DNA of 15,441 bases from Paraclostridium ghonii (lineage in GTDB: Bacteria; Bacillota; Clostridia; Peptostreptococcales; Peptostreptococcaceae): positions 1 through 15,441 of the forward strand of contig NZ_JAKEDR010000073.1 of assembly GCF_023653455.1 (NCBI RefSeq). Direction: 5' to 3'. The position numbers were made by a program, and so were the translations under genes. How positions within the stretch are numbered: position 1 is the first letter of the stretch; every line of letters starts with the position of its first letter. This document shows, piece by piece, positions 1 through 8,517 of the stretch. The notes below the pieces were generated by a model. That model was given only the letters and a program-made list of their open reading frames with translations. It had not been told where the DNA came from and searched no databases.

Positions 1-448
1 AAAAAAAGTTATAGCTTCACATATTGGAACTAATGCACAAACTGGTAAGTTAATGAATGAAGGTAAACTTGAAGTAGAATTGTCTCCACAAGGAACTCTT
101 ATAGAAAGAATAAGAGCAGGCGGTTTTGGTTTAGGTGGAATATTAACTCCAACTGGAGTAGGAACATTAGTAGAGGAAAATAAAGAAAAAATAAGTATCA
201 ATAATAAAGATTACTTGTTAGAATACCCATTAAGAGCAGATGTAGCACTTGTTAATGGAAGTATAGTAGATGAATTTGGTAACACAGTGTACAAAGGAAC
301 TACTAAAAATTTTAATCCAATTATGGCAATGGCAAGTGATATTGTAATTATGGAAGCAGAAGAATTTGTAAATACTGGTGAAATTAATAAGGAAATGATT
401 ATGACTCCAGGTGTAGTAGTAGATTACATTATAAAGGAGGCTAATTAA
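1..448 (+). CDS. atoD: Acetate/butyryl-CoA:acetoacetate CoA-transferase, alpha subunit (5' partial)
   Basis: The reading frame is open from base 2 and runs off the left edge, so the ATG at 53 is internal. About 148 C-terminal residues are visible; the family is usually near 217 residues, so roughly 70 are missing. The visible part has the class I CoA-transferase alpha-subunit signature: GTNAQTGKLMNEG, then ELSPQGTLIERIRAGG, GFGLGGILTPTGVGT and YPLRADVALV. It would pair with the beta subunit encoded next to form the cytoplasmic enzyme that moves CoA between butyryl-CoA and acetoacetate, the step linking lysine breakdown to butyrate and acetoacetyl-CoA. The stop codon at 446-448 directly abuts the ATG of atoA, and an AAGGAGG at 434-440 inside this gene serves atoA, so the two are translationally coupled. 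The assignment to lysine fermentation, rather than a general AtoDA, rests on the following kdd-kam genes. Confidence 0.93.
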   Translation, partial: KKVIASHIGTNAQTGKLMNEGKLEVELSPQGTLIERIRAGGFGLGGILTPTGVGTLVEENKEKISINNKDYLLEYPLRADVALVNGSIVDEFGNTVYKGTTKNFNPIMAMASDIVIMEAEEFVNTGEINKEMIMTPGVVVDYIIKEAN

Positions 449-1108
449 ATGAATCCTAAAGAAATTATAGCAAGAAGGGTTGCAAAAGAGTTTGAAGATG
501 GCCAATTAATAAATCTTGGAATAGGACTTCCAACTTTGACTACAAATTATATTGAAGATGGAATAAGTGTAACTTTACAATCAGAAAACGGAATGGTTGG
601 AATGGGAAAAGTTGCAGAAGAAGATGAAATAGATTTAGATATAATAAATGCAGGTGGACAATATGTAACTATAAATGATGATGGAGTTTTCTTTGATACA
701 GCGATGTCTTTTGGATTAATTAGGGGAGGACATGTTGATATAACAGTATTAGGAGCTTTAGAAGTAGATCAAAATGGAAACTTAGCTAACTGGATAGTTC
801 CTGGTAAGATGGTTCCTGGTATGGGAGGAGCTATGGATTTAGTAGTTGGAGCGAAGAAGGTAATAGTTGCAATGTTACATACTGCAAAAGGAAAGTCTAA
901 AATACTTAAAAACTGTACGCTTCCATTAACTGCAAAGAATGTAGTTGATATGATAGTAACTGAACTTGCTGTTATGAAAGTAACTGAAAAGGGATTACTT
1001 GTAACAGAGATTAGTGAAGGGGTAACTGTTGAAGAGTTAAGAGAAATGACTGAGGCAGATTTAATTATATCAGATGATTTAGTATATAACCAATCACAAA
1101 CAATATAA
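449..1108 (+). CDS. atoA: Acetate/butyryl-CoA:acetoacetate CoA-transferase, beta subunit
   Basis: This 219-residue protein has the full length of the class I CoA-transferase beta subunit. The segment [11 protein letters not shown] places the catalytic glutamate at E46, in the conserved SENG motif that forms the glutamyl-CoA thioester. The glycine-rich INLGIGLPT near residues 21-29, the INAGGQ segment and [14 protein letters not shown] are also typical of the family. The ATG at 449 follows the atoD stop with no gap and has an AAGGAGG eight bases before it. Together with AtoD it is expected to form a cytoplasmic heteromeric enzyme that transfers CoA from butyryl-CoA to acetoacetate. The gene sits 19 bases before kdd, in the same probable operon. 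Substrate preference cannot be read from the sequence; it follows from the lysine fermentation context. Confidence 0.94.
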   Translation: MNPKEIIARRVAKEFEDGQLINLGIGLPTLTTNYIEDGISVTLQSENGMVGMGKVAEEDEIDLDIINAGGQYVTINDDGVFFDTAMSFGLIRGGHVDITVLGALEVDQNGNLANWIVPGKMVPGMGGAMDLVVGAKKVIVAMLHTAKGKSKILKNCTLPLTAKNVVDMIVTELAVMKVTEKGLLVTEISEGVTVEELREMTEADLIISDDLVYNQSQTI

Positions 1109-1127
1109 CAAGGAGGGGATATAAAAG

Positions 1128-2159
1128 ATGAAAGGATGTAAATATGGGACACATAGAGTAATCGGGGAAAACGTTTTACCACAACCGGCTAAAAAAATAA
1201 ACAATGAGATGAATCTATATGATAATGAAATTTTAATAGATGTTCAAGCCTTAAATATAGATTCAGCAAGTTTTACTCAAATAGAAGAAGAGTGTAATCA
1301 TGATATAGAAAAAATAAAAGCAAGAATACTAGAAATAGTAGAGGAAAAAGGTAAAATGCAAAATCCAGTAACAGGTTCTGGAGGAATGTTAATAGGAACT
1401 ATAGAAAAAATAGGTTCTGATTTAGAAGGGAATATAGACTTAAAAATAGGGGATAAGATAGCTACACTTGTTTCTTTATCATTAACACCATTAAAAATAG
1501 AAGAAATAGTAGATATAAAGCCAGATATAGATAGAGTTGAAATAAAAGGGAAAGCTATATTATTTGAAAGTGGTATATACGCAAAATTACCAACAGATAT
1601 GGAAGAAACATTAGCACTAGCTGCTTTAGATGTAGCAGGAGCTCCTGCTCAAACTCAAAAACTAGTTAAAGAAGGTAATAGCGTTGTAATATTAGGTGCT
1701 GCTGGTAAGTCTGGAATGCTTTGCTGTTATGAAGCTAGAAAAAAAGCAGGTAAGTCAGGTAAAGTAATAGGACTTGTGATAAACAATAAAGATGCAGAAT
1801 TTATAAAAGAAAACGATCTTGTTGATGAAGCAATAATAGTAGACGCCCAAGATCCTAATGCAGTTTTAAATAAAGTATTAGAAGCAAACAATGGGAAAGA
1901 AGTAGATTTAGCTATAAACTGTGTAAATGTTCCTAATACAGAAATGAGTACAATATTACCAGTTAGAGACAAAGGAGTAGTATATTTCTTCTCAATGGCA
2001 ACTGCATTTACAAAAGCGGCACTTGGTGCTGAAGGTGTTGGTAAAGACGTAGATATGATAATAGGAAATGGATACACTAAGGGGCATGCAGATGTTACAT
2101 TAACTGCATTAAGAGAAAGTGAAACTTTAAAAAATATATTTAAAAATTTATATGTATAA
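1128..2159 (+). CDS. kdd: L-erythro-3,5-diaminohexanoate dehydrogenase
   Basis: A 343-residue protein with an MDR-like layout: an N-terminal substrate domain of about 180 residues followed by a Rossmann fold whose dinucleotide motif is VVILGAAGKSGMLC (G190, G193, G196). The known enzyme of lysine fermentation is of this size and oxidatively deaminates L-erythro-3,5-diaminohexanoate to 5-amino-3-oxohexanoate with NAD(P). It normally lies beside the kam genes, as it does here. The ATG at 1128 has AGGAGGGG at 1111-1118 with a nine-base spacer. The stop is 18 bases before the kamA start. No zinc-binding cysteine cluster typical of alcohol dehydrogenases is visible. The product of this reaction is the substrate of the cleavage enzyme Kce, whose gene is not in the window. 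Identification rests on the sequence pattern and strong gene context. Confidence 0.92.
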   Translation: MKGCKYGTHRVIGENVLPQPAKKINNEMNLYDNEILIDVQALNIDSASFTQIEEECNHDIEKIKARILEIVEEKGKMQNPVTGSGGMLIGTIEKIGSDLEGNIDLKIGDKIATLVSLSLTPLKIEEIVDIKPDIDRVEIKGKAILFESGIYAKLPTDMEETLALAALDVAGAPAQTQKLVKEGNSVVILGAAGKSGMLCCYEARKKAGKSGKVIGLVINNKDAEFIKENDLVDEAIIVDAQDPNAVLNKVLEANNGKEVDLAINCVNVPNTEMSTILPVRDKGVVYFFSMATAFTKAALGAEGVGKDVDMIIGNGYTKGHADVTLTALRESETLKNIFKNLYV

Positions 2160-2177
2160 TTAGGGGGATAAATAGTT

Positions 2178-3428
2178 ATGGATAGAAAAATATTTACAGA
2201 CGTTAGCAATGAATTATGGAATGATTGGAATTGGCAAGTTAAAAATAGAATAACAACTGTTGAAGAACTTAAAAAATATATACCACTTACAGAAAGTGAA
2301 GAACAAGGAGTTCAAGAATGTCTTAAAACTTTAAGAATGAGTATAACTCCATACTACTTATCATTAATTGATCCTTCAAATTCAGATGACCCAATAAGAA
2401 AGCAAGCGATACCAGTATCATCAGAACTTAAAGTTTCTGATGCTGACCTAGATGATCCACTTCATGAAGATGGAGATTCACCAGTACCAGGACTTACTCA
2501 TAGATATCCAGATAGAGCATTATTATTAATAACTGATCAATGTGCAATGTATTGTAGACACTGTACAAGAAGAAGATTTGCAGGGCAAAATGATGGAGCT
2601 CAACCAGTAGATAGAATAGATAAAGCTATAGAATATATAAGAAATACACCAGTTATAAGAGACGTATTATTATCAGGTGGAGATGCACTTTTAATGAGTG
2701 ATGAAAGATTAGAATACATAATAAGTAAATTAAGAGAAATACCACACGTTGAAATAGTAAGAATAGGAAGTAGAGCTCCAGTAGTTATGCCTCAAAGAAT
2801 AACTGATGATTTAGTAAATATGCTTAAAAAATATCATCCAATATGGTTAAATACTCATTTTAATCATCCAAATGAAATAACGCCAGAGTCAATAGCAGCT
2901 TGTGAAAAAATGGCGAATGCAGGTATACCTTTAGGAAACCAAAGTGTTTTACTACGTGGAGTAAATGACTGTATGCATGTTATGAAAAAATTAGTTAATG
3001 ATTTAGCAAAAATAAGAGTTAGACCATACTATATTTATCAATGCGACTTATCTAACGGTATAGAGCACTTTAGAACTCCTGTTTCTAAAGGTATAGAAAT
3101 AATGGAAGGCTTAAGAGGTCATACATCAGGGTACTGTATACCAACATTTGTTGTAGATGCACCAGGTGGTGGTGGTAAAACGCCAGTTATGCCAAACTAT
3201 GTAATATCTCAAAGTCATGATAAGGTAATACTTAGAAACTTTGAAGGTGTTATAACAACATATTCAGAGCCAAATAATTACAGCCATACATGTCAATGTG
3301 AAGTTTGTAGAGGAGAAAAAGAAGTTCATAAGGTAGGGGTAGCTGGACTTTTAACTAATGAAAGAATGATACTTGAACCAACTGAATTAGAAAGAAAGAA
3401 AAGAGAGTTATCTACTGAATTAGTTTAA
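2178..3428 (+). CDS. kamA: L-lysine 2,3-aminomutase (radical SAM, PLP)
   Basis: At 416 residues it equals the length of the well-studied Clostridium subterminale enzyme. It interconverts L-lysine and L-beta-lysine, the first step of lysine fermentation, in the cytoplasm. The radical SAM cluster motif is C122-AMY-C126-RH-C129. The PLP lysine is K334 in APGGGGK. Zinc-type cysteines C265, C372, C374 and C377 are present. The lysine-binding aspartates are D290 (YQCD) and D327 (VVDAPG). All of these lie three residues before the positions I recall for C. subterminale (C125/129/132, K337, C268/375/377/380, D293/D330), a constant offset that supports a complete, functional enzyme. The ATG at 2178 has AGGGGGAT at 2162-2169. 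The gene is the last before a strong hairpin, so it may end one transcription segment of the cluster. Confidence 0.97.
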   Translation: MDRKIFTDVSNELWNDWNWQVKNRITTVEELKKYIPLTESEEQGVQECLKTLRMSITPYYLSLIDPSNSDDPIRKQAIPVSSELKVSDADLDDPLHEDGDSPVPGLTHRYPDRALLLITDQCAMYCRHCTRRRFAGQNDGAQPVDRIDKAIEYIRNTPVIRDVLLSGGDALLMSDERLEYIISKLREIPHVEIVRIGSRAPVVMPQRITDDLVNMLKKYHPIWLNTHFNHPNEITPESIAACEKMANAGIPLGNQSVLLRGVNDCMHVMKKLVNDLAKIRVRPYYIYQCDLSNGIEHFRTPVSKGIEIMEGLRGHTSGYCIPTFVVDAPGGGGKTPVMPNYVISQSHDKVILRNFEGVITTYSEPNNYSHTCQCEVCRGEKEVHKVGVAGLLTNERMILEPTELERKKRELSTELV

Positions 3429-3442
3429 TATAAAAATTACAA

Positions 3443-3482
3443 AGCAAAAGATATTATATATAAAGATATAATATCTTTTGCT
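3443..3482 (+). terminator. 17-bp hairpin between kamA and kamB
   Basis: Arms at 3443-3459 and 3466-3482 are perfectly complementary (AGCAAAAGATATTATAT with its complement), with a six-base loop. It begins 14 bases after the kamA stop. A TCTTTTGCT tract lies inside the 3' arm, but no clean U-run follows, so termination may be partial. It could act as an attenuating terminator or as a stabiliser of the kamA mRNA 3' end, giving more KamA than KamB/KamC. The palindrome is certain; its function is inferred. Confidence 0.6.
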
Positions 3483-3536
3483 AATAAAAGTATGCATCGT
3501 TTATTGAAATTAGATTAAATTTATAAGGAATAAACT

Positions 3537-4556
3537 ATGAATAAACTAAGAGAAATATTAAAGTATAAAAGTATGTCGATTATAGGTAATTATAAGAATG
3601 TTGGAAAAACTACAACCCTAAACTATATACTTAAAGAGTGTATAAGTGAAAATATAATACTTGGACTTACCTCGATTGGAGTAGATGGAGAAGGAGTAGA
3701 TGCAGTTACTAATACTTATAAACCTAGAATATATGTAAATAGAAATACAATAATAGCGACAGCCAGTAGTTTAGTTTTAGGAAGTGATATAACAAAAGAA
3801 ATTCTAGAACTAACAAATATAACAACACCCCTAGGAAATATAGTTATATTTAAATCTTTAAGTGATGGATATATAGAACTTGCAGGTCCATCTATAAATA
3901 CTCAGATAAAATATGTATGTGATAGGCTAAAGCATTATGGAGCAGATTTGAGTATAGTAGATGGAGCTTTATCTAGAAAAACATTAGGGTCACCATCAAT
4001 AACAGAATCAACTATATTTTGTAGTGGAGCTATAATAAATAAGGATATAAATAAGGCTATAGAAAAAATTGTATATGAAGCTAATATTTTAAATCTTGAT
4101 AAAGTTAATGATGATAACTTTTATGAAGTTTATGAAAACATAAAGTATAAAAAAGTTAGTGTAGTAAACAATGATTATACATATAAAAGCTTAGATATTA
4201 ATACAACCTTAAGCTCTTCAAAAGAGATTATAGACAATATAGAGCAAAATACTAAGTATATAGTTTTTAATGGAATAGTTACTGATGACTTTATAAACAC
4301 AATGATAAAAAGTGGAAAAGATTACAAGAACATAACTATATTAGTTGAGGATAGTACAAAAATATTTTTAGAAAAAGATGTATTTGAAAAGTTTATAAAG
4401 CTTAAAGGCAACATTAGAGCAATAAATAAAGTAAACCTAATAGGAGTAAGTATAAACCCAACTTCTATAGAAGGTTATAGCTTCGATGAAAAATATTTTA
4501 TAAATACTATACAAAGTAAAACTGATATAAAAGTATTTAACGTAATGAGTTTTTAA
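3537..4556 (+). CDS. kamB: Lysine 5,6-aminomutase reactivase subunit KamB
   Basis: A 339-residue soluble protein at the position of kamB in lysine fermentation clusters, between kamA and the MutS-like kamC. Near the N-terminus there is a P-loop-like segment, SIIGNYKNVGKTTTLNY, with K24 and T25. The spacing G17 to G23 is one residue longer than the usual GxxxxGKT, so the nucleotide site is degenerate or shifted. A TSIGVDGEGVD segment (45-55) and a hydrophobic strand ending in D142 (LSIVDGA) look like further parts of a P-loop NTPase core. The family is associated with ATP-dependent repair of the adenosylcobalamin enzyme KamDE after loss of its cofactor. That role is established knowledge of moderate strength and is not shown by the sequence. 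The ATG at 3537 has AAGGA at 3525-3529. The next gene begins 33 bases after the stop. Confidence 0.78.
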   Translation: MNKLREILKYKSMSIIGNYKNVGKTTTLNYILKECISENIILGLTSIGVDGEGVDAVTNTYKPRIYVNRNTIIATASSLVLGSDITKEILELTNITTPLGNIVIFKSLSDGYIELAGPSINTQIKYVCDRLKHYGADLSIVDGALSRKTLGSPSITESTIFCSGAIINKDINKAIEKIVYEANILNLDKVNDDNFYEVYENIKYKKVSVVNNDYTYKSLDINTTLSSSKEIIDNIEQNTKYIVFNGIVTDDFINTMIKSGKDYKNITILVEDSTKIFLEKDVFEKFIKLKGNIRAINKVNLIGVSINPTSIEGYSFDEKYFINTIQSKTDIKVFNVMSF

Positions 4557-4575
4557 AAAACAATTTTTTAGAAAC

Positions 4576-4586
4576 AAGAAGGTGAT
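4576..4586 (+). promoter_or_regulatory. Ribosome binding site that sets the kamC start at ATT
   Basis: AAGAAGGTGAT at 4576-4586 differs by one base from the extended Shine-Dalgarno AAGGAGGTGAT. It is followed by AAT and then ATT at 4590, where an ATG would be expected. The same layout precedes other genes here, for example AGGTGATAAA-ATG before the pdaA-like gene. No comparable site lies upstream of the first conventional start codon in frame, the TTG at 4689. Confidence 0.75.
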
Positions 4587-4589
4587 AAT

Positions 4590-6029
4590 ATTAAATCATT
4601 TATAATAAACGAAGTAAATACGATTACAGCATATGGAGAAATAGAAAAAAGTAATATCAAGATATATAAAAAAGAAAATAAGATTAAGTTGATAAAAGAA
4701 CTGAGCTATGTTGAAGATATGATTAATAGCTTAAAAAAAAATAAAGATGTGTATGAGGATATACAATATGAATTTTGTAAAGTAAAAAATATTAAAAATA
4801 CAATTTTAAGACTAGAAAATAAAAATATATTAGATGAAATAGAGTTATTTGAAATTAAAAACTTTGCTATAAATGTTAATAAAATAATGAAATACTATTT
4901 AAAGTTGAATTTAAATGTAGACTACATAAATTTTAAAAGCTTAGAAAACGTTGTGAAACTATTAGATCCAGATGATTTGAAGCTAACAACTTTTCAAATA
5001 TATGAAGCTTATAGTAAACAATTACTACTTATAAGGCAAAATAAGCTTAATGTAGAAAAAGAGATATTTAGTTCAACAGACATAGAAAAGATAGAAAATT
5101 TAAAAAAGAAAAGACTTGAGATAGTTATTCAAGAAGATAAAGAAGTCCTAAAAATAAGGAAAGCTTTAACTGAAGAGCTATACAATTATTTAATAGATGT
5201 AAAAGAAAATATAAATAATATAGGAAAATTAGATCTGCTTATTGCAAAAGCTGATTTGGCAATAAAGTATAATGCTATAAAACCAAGTATAAATGAAGAA
5301 AATAAAATTTATTTTAAAGATCTGGTAAATCCAAATCTTCAACGAATTTTAGATTCACAAGGAAAGCAATATATACCAATAAGTATAGAAATTGACAAGA
5401 AAATAACCATAATAAGTGGAGCTAATATGGGTGGGAAGAGTGTAAGTATGAAAACTATAGCACTTAATTTATATTTGTTCCAATGTGGATTTTTTGTATT
5501 TTCTAAAGAAGCTAACTTATGTATATTAGATTTTATATATTTAGTAAGTGATGATATGCAAGATATAAACAAAGGTTTAAGTACCTTTGGAGCAGAGATA
5601 ATAAAATTAAAGGAGATAACAAAGCTCATTAAGACAAGAGATGGATTCATAGCATTAGATGAATTTGCAAGAGGAACCAATCCTATAGAAGGTAGACTAC
5701 TTTTAAAATCAATTTGTGAATATTTAAAACAGCATAATTCAATAAGCTTAATATCTACTCACTTAGATGATATAAATATTAGTGAGGTTGACTATTATCA
5801 AGTAATAGGACTTAAAAATGTAAACTTTGAAGGTTTAAAACGTCAAATAGATTTAATGATAGGCACAGATAAAAGTTCAAACGGAGTAAAAATACTTCAA
5901 GAGTATATGGATTACAGGATGGAAAAAGTAAGCAAAGAGACCAAAGTTCCAAAAGATGCTATAAATATATGTAAGTTATTAGGTCTTGATAATGAAATAA
6001 TTAATATAGCAAATAAATTAAGTGAATAG
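4590..6029 (+). CDS. kamC: Lysine 5,6-aminomutase reactivase ATPase KamC (MutS-like), probable ATT start
   Basis: The C-terminal half is a clear MutS-family ATPase: Walker A SGANMGGKS (G277 to S284 counting from the ATT), the strand ILDFIYLVSDDMQDINKGLSTFGAE, Walker B IALDEFARGTNP (D357, E358) and the switch histidine in STHLDD. The mismatch-recognition domains of MutS are absent, so it is not a repair protein. The N-terminal half is lysine-rich, helical and probably a coiled clamp. In lysine fermenters this protein works with KamB to restore inactivated adenosylcobalamin-dependent lysine 5,6-aminomutase. The open frame begins at 4572. I chose ATT at 4590 because of the near-perfect ribosome binding site, giving 479 residues. 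Starting at TTG 4689 would remove the strand-rich SFIINEVNTITAYGEIE segment and leave no ribosome binding site. The stop is 18 bases before kamD. Confidence 0.85.
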   Translation: MKSFIINEVNTITAYGEIEKSNIKIYKKENKIKLIKELSYVEDMINSLKKNKDVYEDIQYEFCKVKNIKNTILRLENKNILDEIELFEIKNFAINVNKIMKYYLKLNLNVDYINFKSLENVVKLLDPDDLKLTTFQIYEAYSKQLLLIRQNKLNVEKEIFSSTDIEKIENLKKKRLEIVIQEDKEVLKIRKALTEELYNYLIDVKENINNIGKLDLLIAKADLAIKYNAIKPSINEENKIYFKDLVNPNLQRILDSQGKQYIPISIEIDKKITIISGANMGGKSVSMKTIALNLYLFQCGFFVFSKEANLCILDFIYLVSDDMQDINKGLSTFGAEIIKLKEITKLIKTRDGFIALDEFARGTNPIEGRLLLKSICEYLKQHNSISLISTHLDDINISEVDYYQVIGLKNVNFEGLKRQIDLMIGTDKSSNGVKILQEYMDYRMEKVSKETKVPKDAINICKLLGLDNEIINIANKLSE

Positions 6030-6047
6030 GAAGTTAAGGGGGATAAT

Positions 6048-7625
6048 ATGAGTAAGTTAAATTTAGATTTAAGCATAGTTGAGAAAGCTCGTAAATCAGC
6101 ACAAAACATAGCACTAGACACACAAGAATTTATAAACAAGCACACTACTGTAGCTGTTGAAAGAACTATACTAAGATTACTTGGGATAGACGGTGTAGAT
6201 GAATTTGGTGTACCACTTCCAAATATAGTTGTAGATAGTATAAAAAATTCTAACAATGGATCTTTAGGAATGGGTGCTGCTTACTATATAGGTAATGCTA
6301 TGATAAACACAGGTCTTAATCCACAAGAAATAGCAGAGCAAGTATCTAAAGGAGAGTTAGATCTATCTTCATTTAAGGAAAATGATGTATTTGAAATTAA
6401 GCTTAAGATAAATGAAATAGCTAAAAAAAGTGTAAATCAAATAAAAGAAAATAGAAATAAAAGAGAAGAATTCTTAAATGAGTATGGAGATAAAACTGGT
6501 CCATATTTATATGTAATAGTTGCAACAGGTAATATATACGAAGATATTACTCAAGCAGTAGCTGCTGCTAAGCAAGGAGCAGATATAATAGCAGTTATAA
6601 GAACAACAGGACAAAGTTTACTTGACTATGTGCCATATGGTGCCACTACTGAAGGATTTGGGGGAACATACGCTACAGGTGAAAACTTTAGATTAATGAG
6701 AGAAGCACTAGATAATGTTGGAAAAGAATTAGGAAGGTATATAAGACTTTGTAACTACTGTTCAGGATTATGTATGCCAGAAATAGCAGCATTAGGAGCT
6801 CAAAATAGATTAGATGTTATGCTTAATGATGCATTATACGGAATATTATTTAGAGATATAAATATGAAGAGAACTATAATAGATCAATACTTCTCAAGAA
6901 TAATAAATGGATATGCTGGGGTTATAATAAACACTGGGGAAGATAACTACTTAACAACATCAGATGCAGTAGAAGAAGCACATACTGTACTTGCATCACA
7001 ATTTATAAATGAACAATTTGCTTTAACAGCAGGTCTTCCAGAGGAACAAATGGGCCTTGGCCATGCATTTGAAATAAGTCCAGATGTTGAAAATGGATTC
7101 TTATATGAATTAGCTCAAGCTCAAATGGCTAGAGAAATATTCCCTAAAGCTCCACTTAAATATATGCCACCTACTAAGTTTATGACTGGTGATATATTTA
7201 AAGGTCAAGTTCAAGATGCGCTATTTAATATGGTAACAATAATGACAAATCAAAAGCTTCATTTATTAGGAATGCTTACAGAGGCTATACATACACCATT
7301 TATATCAGATAGAGCTATATCTATAGATAATGCTCAATATATATTCAATACCATGAAAGACTTAGGCAGTGAAATAGAATTTAAAAAAGATGGTATCATG
7401 TGCACTAGAGTTAATGAAGTTTTACATAAAGCATATGACTTAATAGCTGAGATAGAAAAAGAAGGATTATTTAAAACATTAGAACAAGGAAAGTTTGCTG
7501 GAATAAAGAGACCAGTTGATGGTGGCAAAGGACTTGATGGAGTTGTTATGAAAGATAATGTATACTTCAATCCATTTGTAGAGTTAATGTTAGGAAAAGA
7601 GTCAGTGTTAGGAGGTAGCTGTTAA
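6048..7625 (+). CDS. kamD: Lysine 5,6-aminomutase, alpha subunit
   Basis: A 525-residue protein, close to the roughly 516 residues of the Acetoanaerobium (Clostridium) sticklandii subunit. It forms the catalytic barrel of the adenosylcobalamin- and PLP-dependent enzyme that moves the terminal amino group of beta-lysine or D-lysine from carbon 6 to carbon 5. Typical segments are GAAYYIGNAMINTGLNPQ, DIIAVIRTTGQSLLDYVPYG (R185 and S190 probably contact PLP), EGFGGTYATGENFRLMREAL and LCNYCSGLCMPEIAALGAQ. The ATG at 6048 has an AAGGGGGAT box just upstream. The 3' end carries the AGGAGGTAGC ribosome binding site of kamE, and its TAA shares one base with the kamE ATG, so equal synthesis of both subunits is likely. 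No truncation or missing segment is seen. Confidence 0.96.
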   Translation: MSKLNLDLSIVEKARKSAQNIALDTQEFINKHTTVAVERTILRLLGIDGVDEFGVPLPNIVVDSIKNSNNGSLGMGAAYYIGNAMINTGLNPQEIAEQVSKGELDLSSFKENDVFEIKLKINEIAKKSVNQIKENRNKREEFLNEYGDKTGPYLYVIVATGNIYEDITQAVAAAKQGADIIAVIRTTGQSLLDYVPYGATTEGFGGTYATGENFRLMREALDNVGKELGRYIRLCNYCSGLCMPEIAALGAQNRLDVMLNDALYGILFRDINMKRTIIDQYFSRIINGYAGVIINTGEDNYLTTSDAVEEAHTVLASQFINEQFALTAGLPEEQMGLGHAFEISPDVENGFLYELAQAQMAREIFPKAPLKYMPPTKFMTGDIFKGQVQDALFNMVTIMTNQKLHLLGMLTEAIHTPFISDRAISIDNAQYIFNTMKDLGSEIEFKKDGIMCTRVNEVLHKAYDLIAEIEKEGLFKTLEQGKFAGIKRPVDGGKGLDGVVMKDNVYFNPFVELMLGKESVLGGSC

Positions 7626-8410
7626 TGAGTGGATTATATTCAATGGAAAATAAGGAATACGATAAGAACCTTGATTTAAAAAATATAAAACCATATGGAG
7701 ATACTTTAAATGATGCTAAGGTGCAAGTAAGTTTTACATTACCTATAAAGGATGATGAAAAAGGTATAGAAGCTGCCAAACTTACAGCTAAAAATATGGG
7801 GCTTTCTGATATAAATGTTGCTCATCATAAAGCACTAGATGGTGAATTTACATTTTATGTAGCATATGGAAGTTTAGAAAAAGGTGTAAACTATGAAGAT
7901 ATACATGTAGAAGTAGCACAAGAAAATACAATGGATAAAAATGAAATAGAAGAGTATATAAAATCAAACATAAAAAGAAATGTAGTAGTAGTTGGGGCTA
8001 GCACTGGGACAGATGCACATACGGTTGGTATAGATGCAATAATGAATATGAAGGGGTATGCAGGAAACTATGGATTAGAAAGATATGAAGGAGTAGAAGC
8101 ATACAATTTAGGTAGTCAGGTTCCAAATGAAGACTTTATAAAAAGAGCATTAGAGCTTAAAGCAGATGTACTATTAGTTTCACAGACTGTAACTCAAAAG
8201 AATGTTCATATAGAAAACTTAACTAACTTAGTAGAGTTATTAGAAGCAGAAGGTATTCGTGATAAGGTTGTACTTATTTGTGGAGGACCTAGGATAAGTC
8301 ATGAACTTGCAAAAGAGTTAGGATATGATGCAGGATTTGGACCAGGAAAGTTTGCACAAGATGTTGGAAGTTTCTTTGTAGAAGAGTTAGTTAATAGAGA
8401 TTTAATATAA
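7625..8410 (+). CDS. kamE: Lysine 5,6-aminomutase, beta subunit (B12-binding)
   Basis: A 261-residue subunit that carries the Rossmann-like cobalamin domain. The base-off/His-on motif is TDAHTVG with the cobalt ligand H132. K143 in MNMKG is the expected PLP-anchoring lysine. These fall one residue before the H133 and K144 known from the A. sticklandii enzyme, with the same spacing of 11. Further B12-fold segments are NVVVVGASTGTD (119-130), LLVSQTVTQKN and VVLICGGPRIS near the C-terminus. The N-terminal part (about 1-110) is the dimerisation domain. The start overlaps the kamD stop by one base (TAATG). It is the last enzyme gene of the cluster in the window; no clear intrinsic terminator follows within 100 bases, so read-through into the transporter gene is possible. 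Confidence 0.97.
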   Translation: MSGLYSMENKEYDKNLDLKNIKPYGDTLNDAKVQVSFTLPIKDDEKGIEAAKLTAKNMGLSDINVAHHKALDGEFTFYVAYGSLEKGVNYEDIHVEVAQENTMDKNEIEEYIKSNIKRNVVVVGASTGTDAHTVGIDAIMNMKGYAGNYGLERYEGVEAYNLGSQVPNEDFIKRALELKADVLLVSQTVTQKNVHIENLTNLVELLEAEGIRDKVVLICGGPRISHELAKELGYDAGFGPGKFAQDVGSFFVEELVNRDLI

Positions 8411-8507
8411 TGAATTTTACATAATATATTAAATTACTACCACTATAATATTTATTAACAAGGTGCTAAATTATTCTTTAAATATAAGTAAAGTTGTATA
8501 TTAAAGT

Positions 8508-8513
8508 TATAAT
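8508..8513 (+). promoter_or_regulatory. Possible -10 box for the NhaC-family gene
   Basis: TATAAT at 8508-8513 would start a transcript near 8520, at the first leader inverted repeat. No good -35 hexamer is seen at 16-18 bases, so this is weak. A second TATAAT at 8444-8449 is an alternative. Confidence 0.3.
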
Positions 8514-8517
8514 TAAA

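Noticed and set aside
4689..6029. kamC starting at TTG 4689
   Set aside because: It has no ribosome binding site and would waste a near-perfect one at 4576-4586; the upstream frame reads as protein.
4689..6029. DNA mismatch repair MutS or MutS2
   Set aside because: Only the ATPase core and a helical part are present, and the operon context with kamB, kamD and kamE fits KamC.
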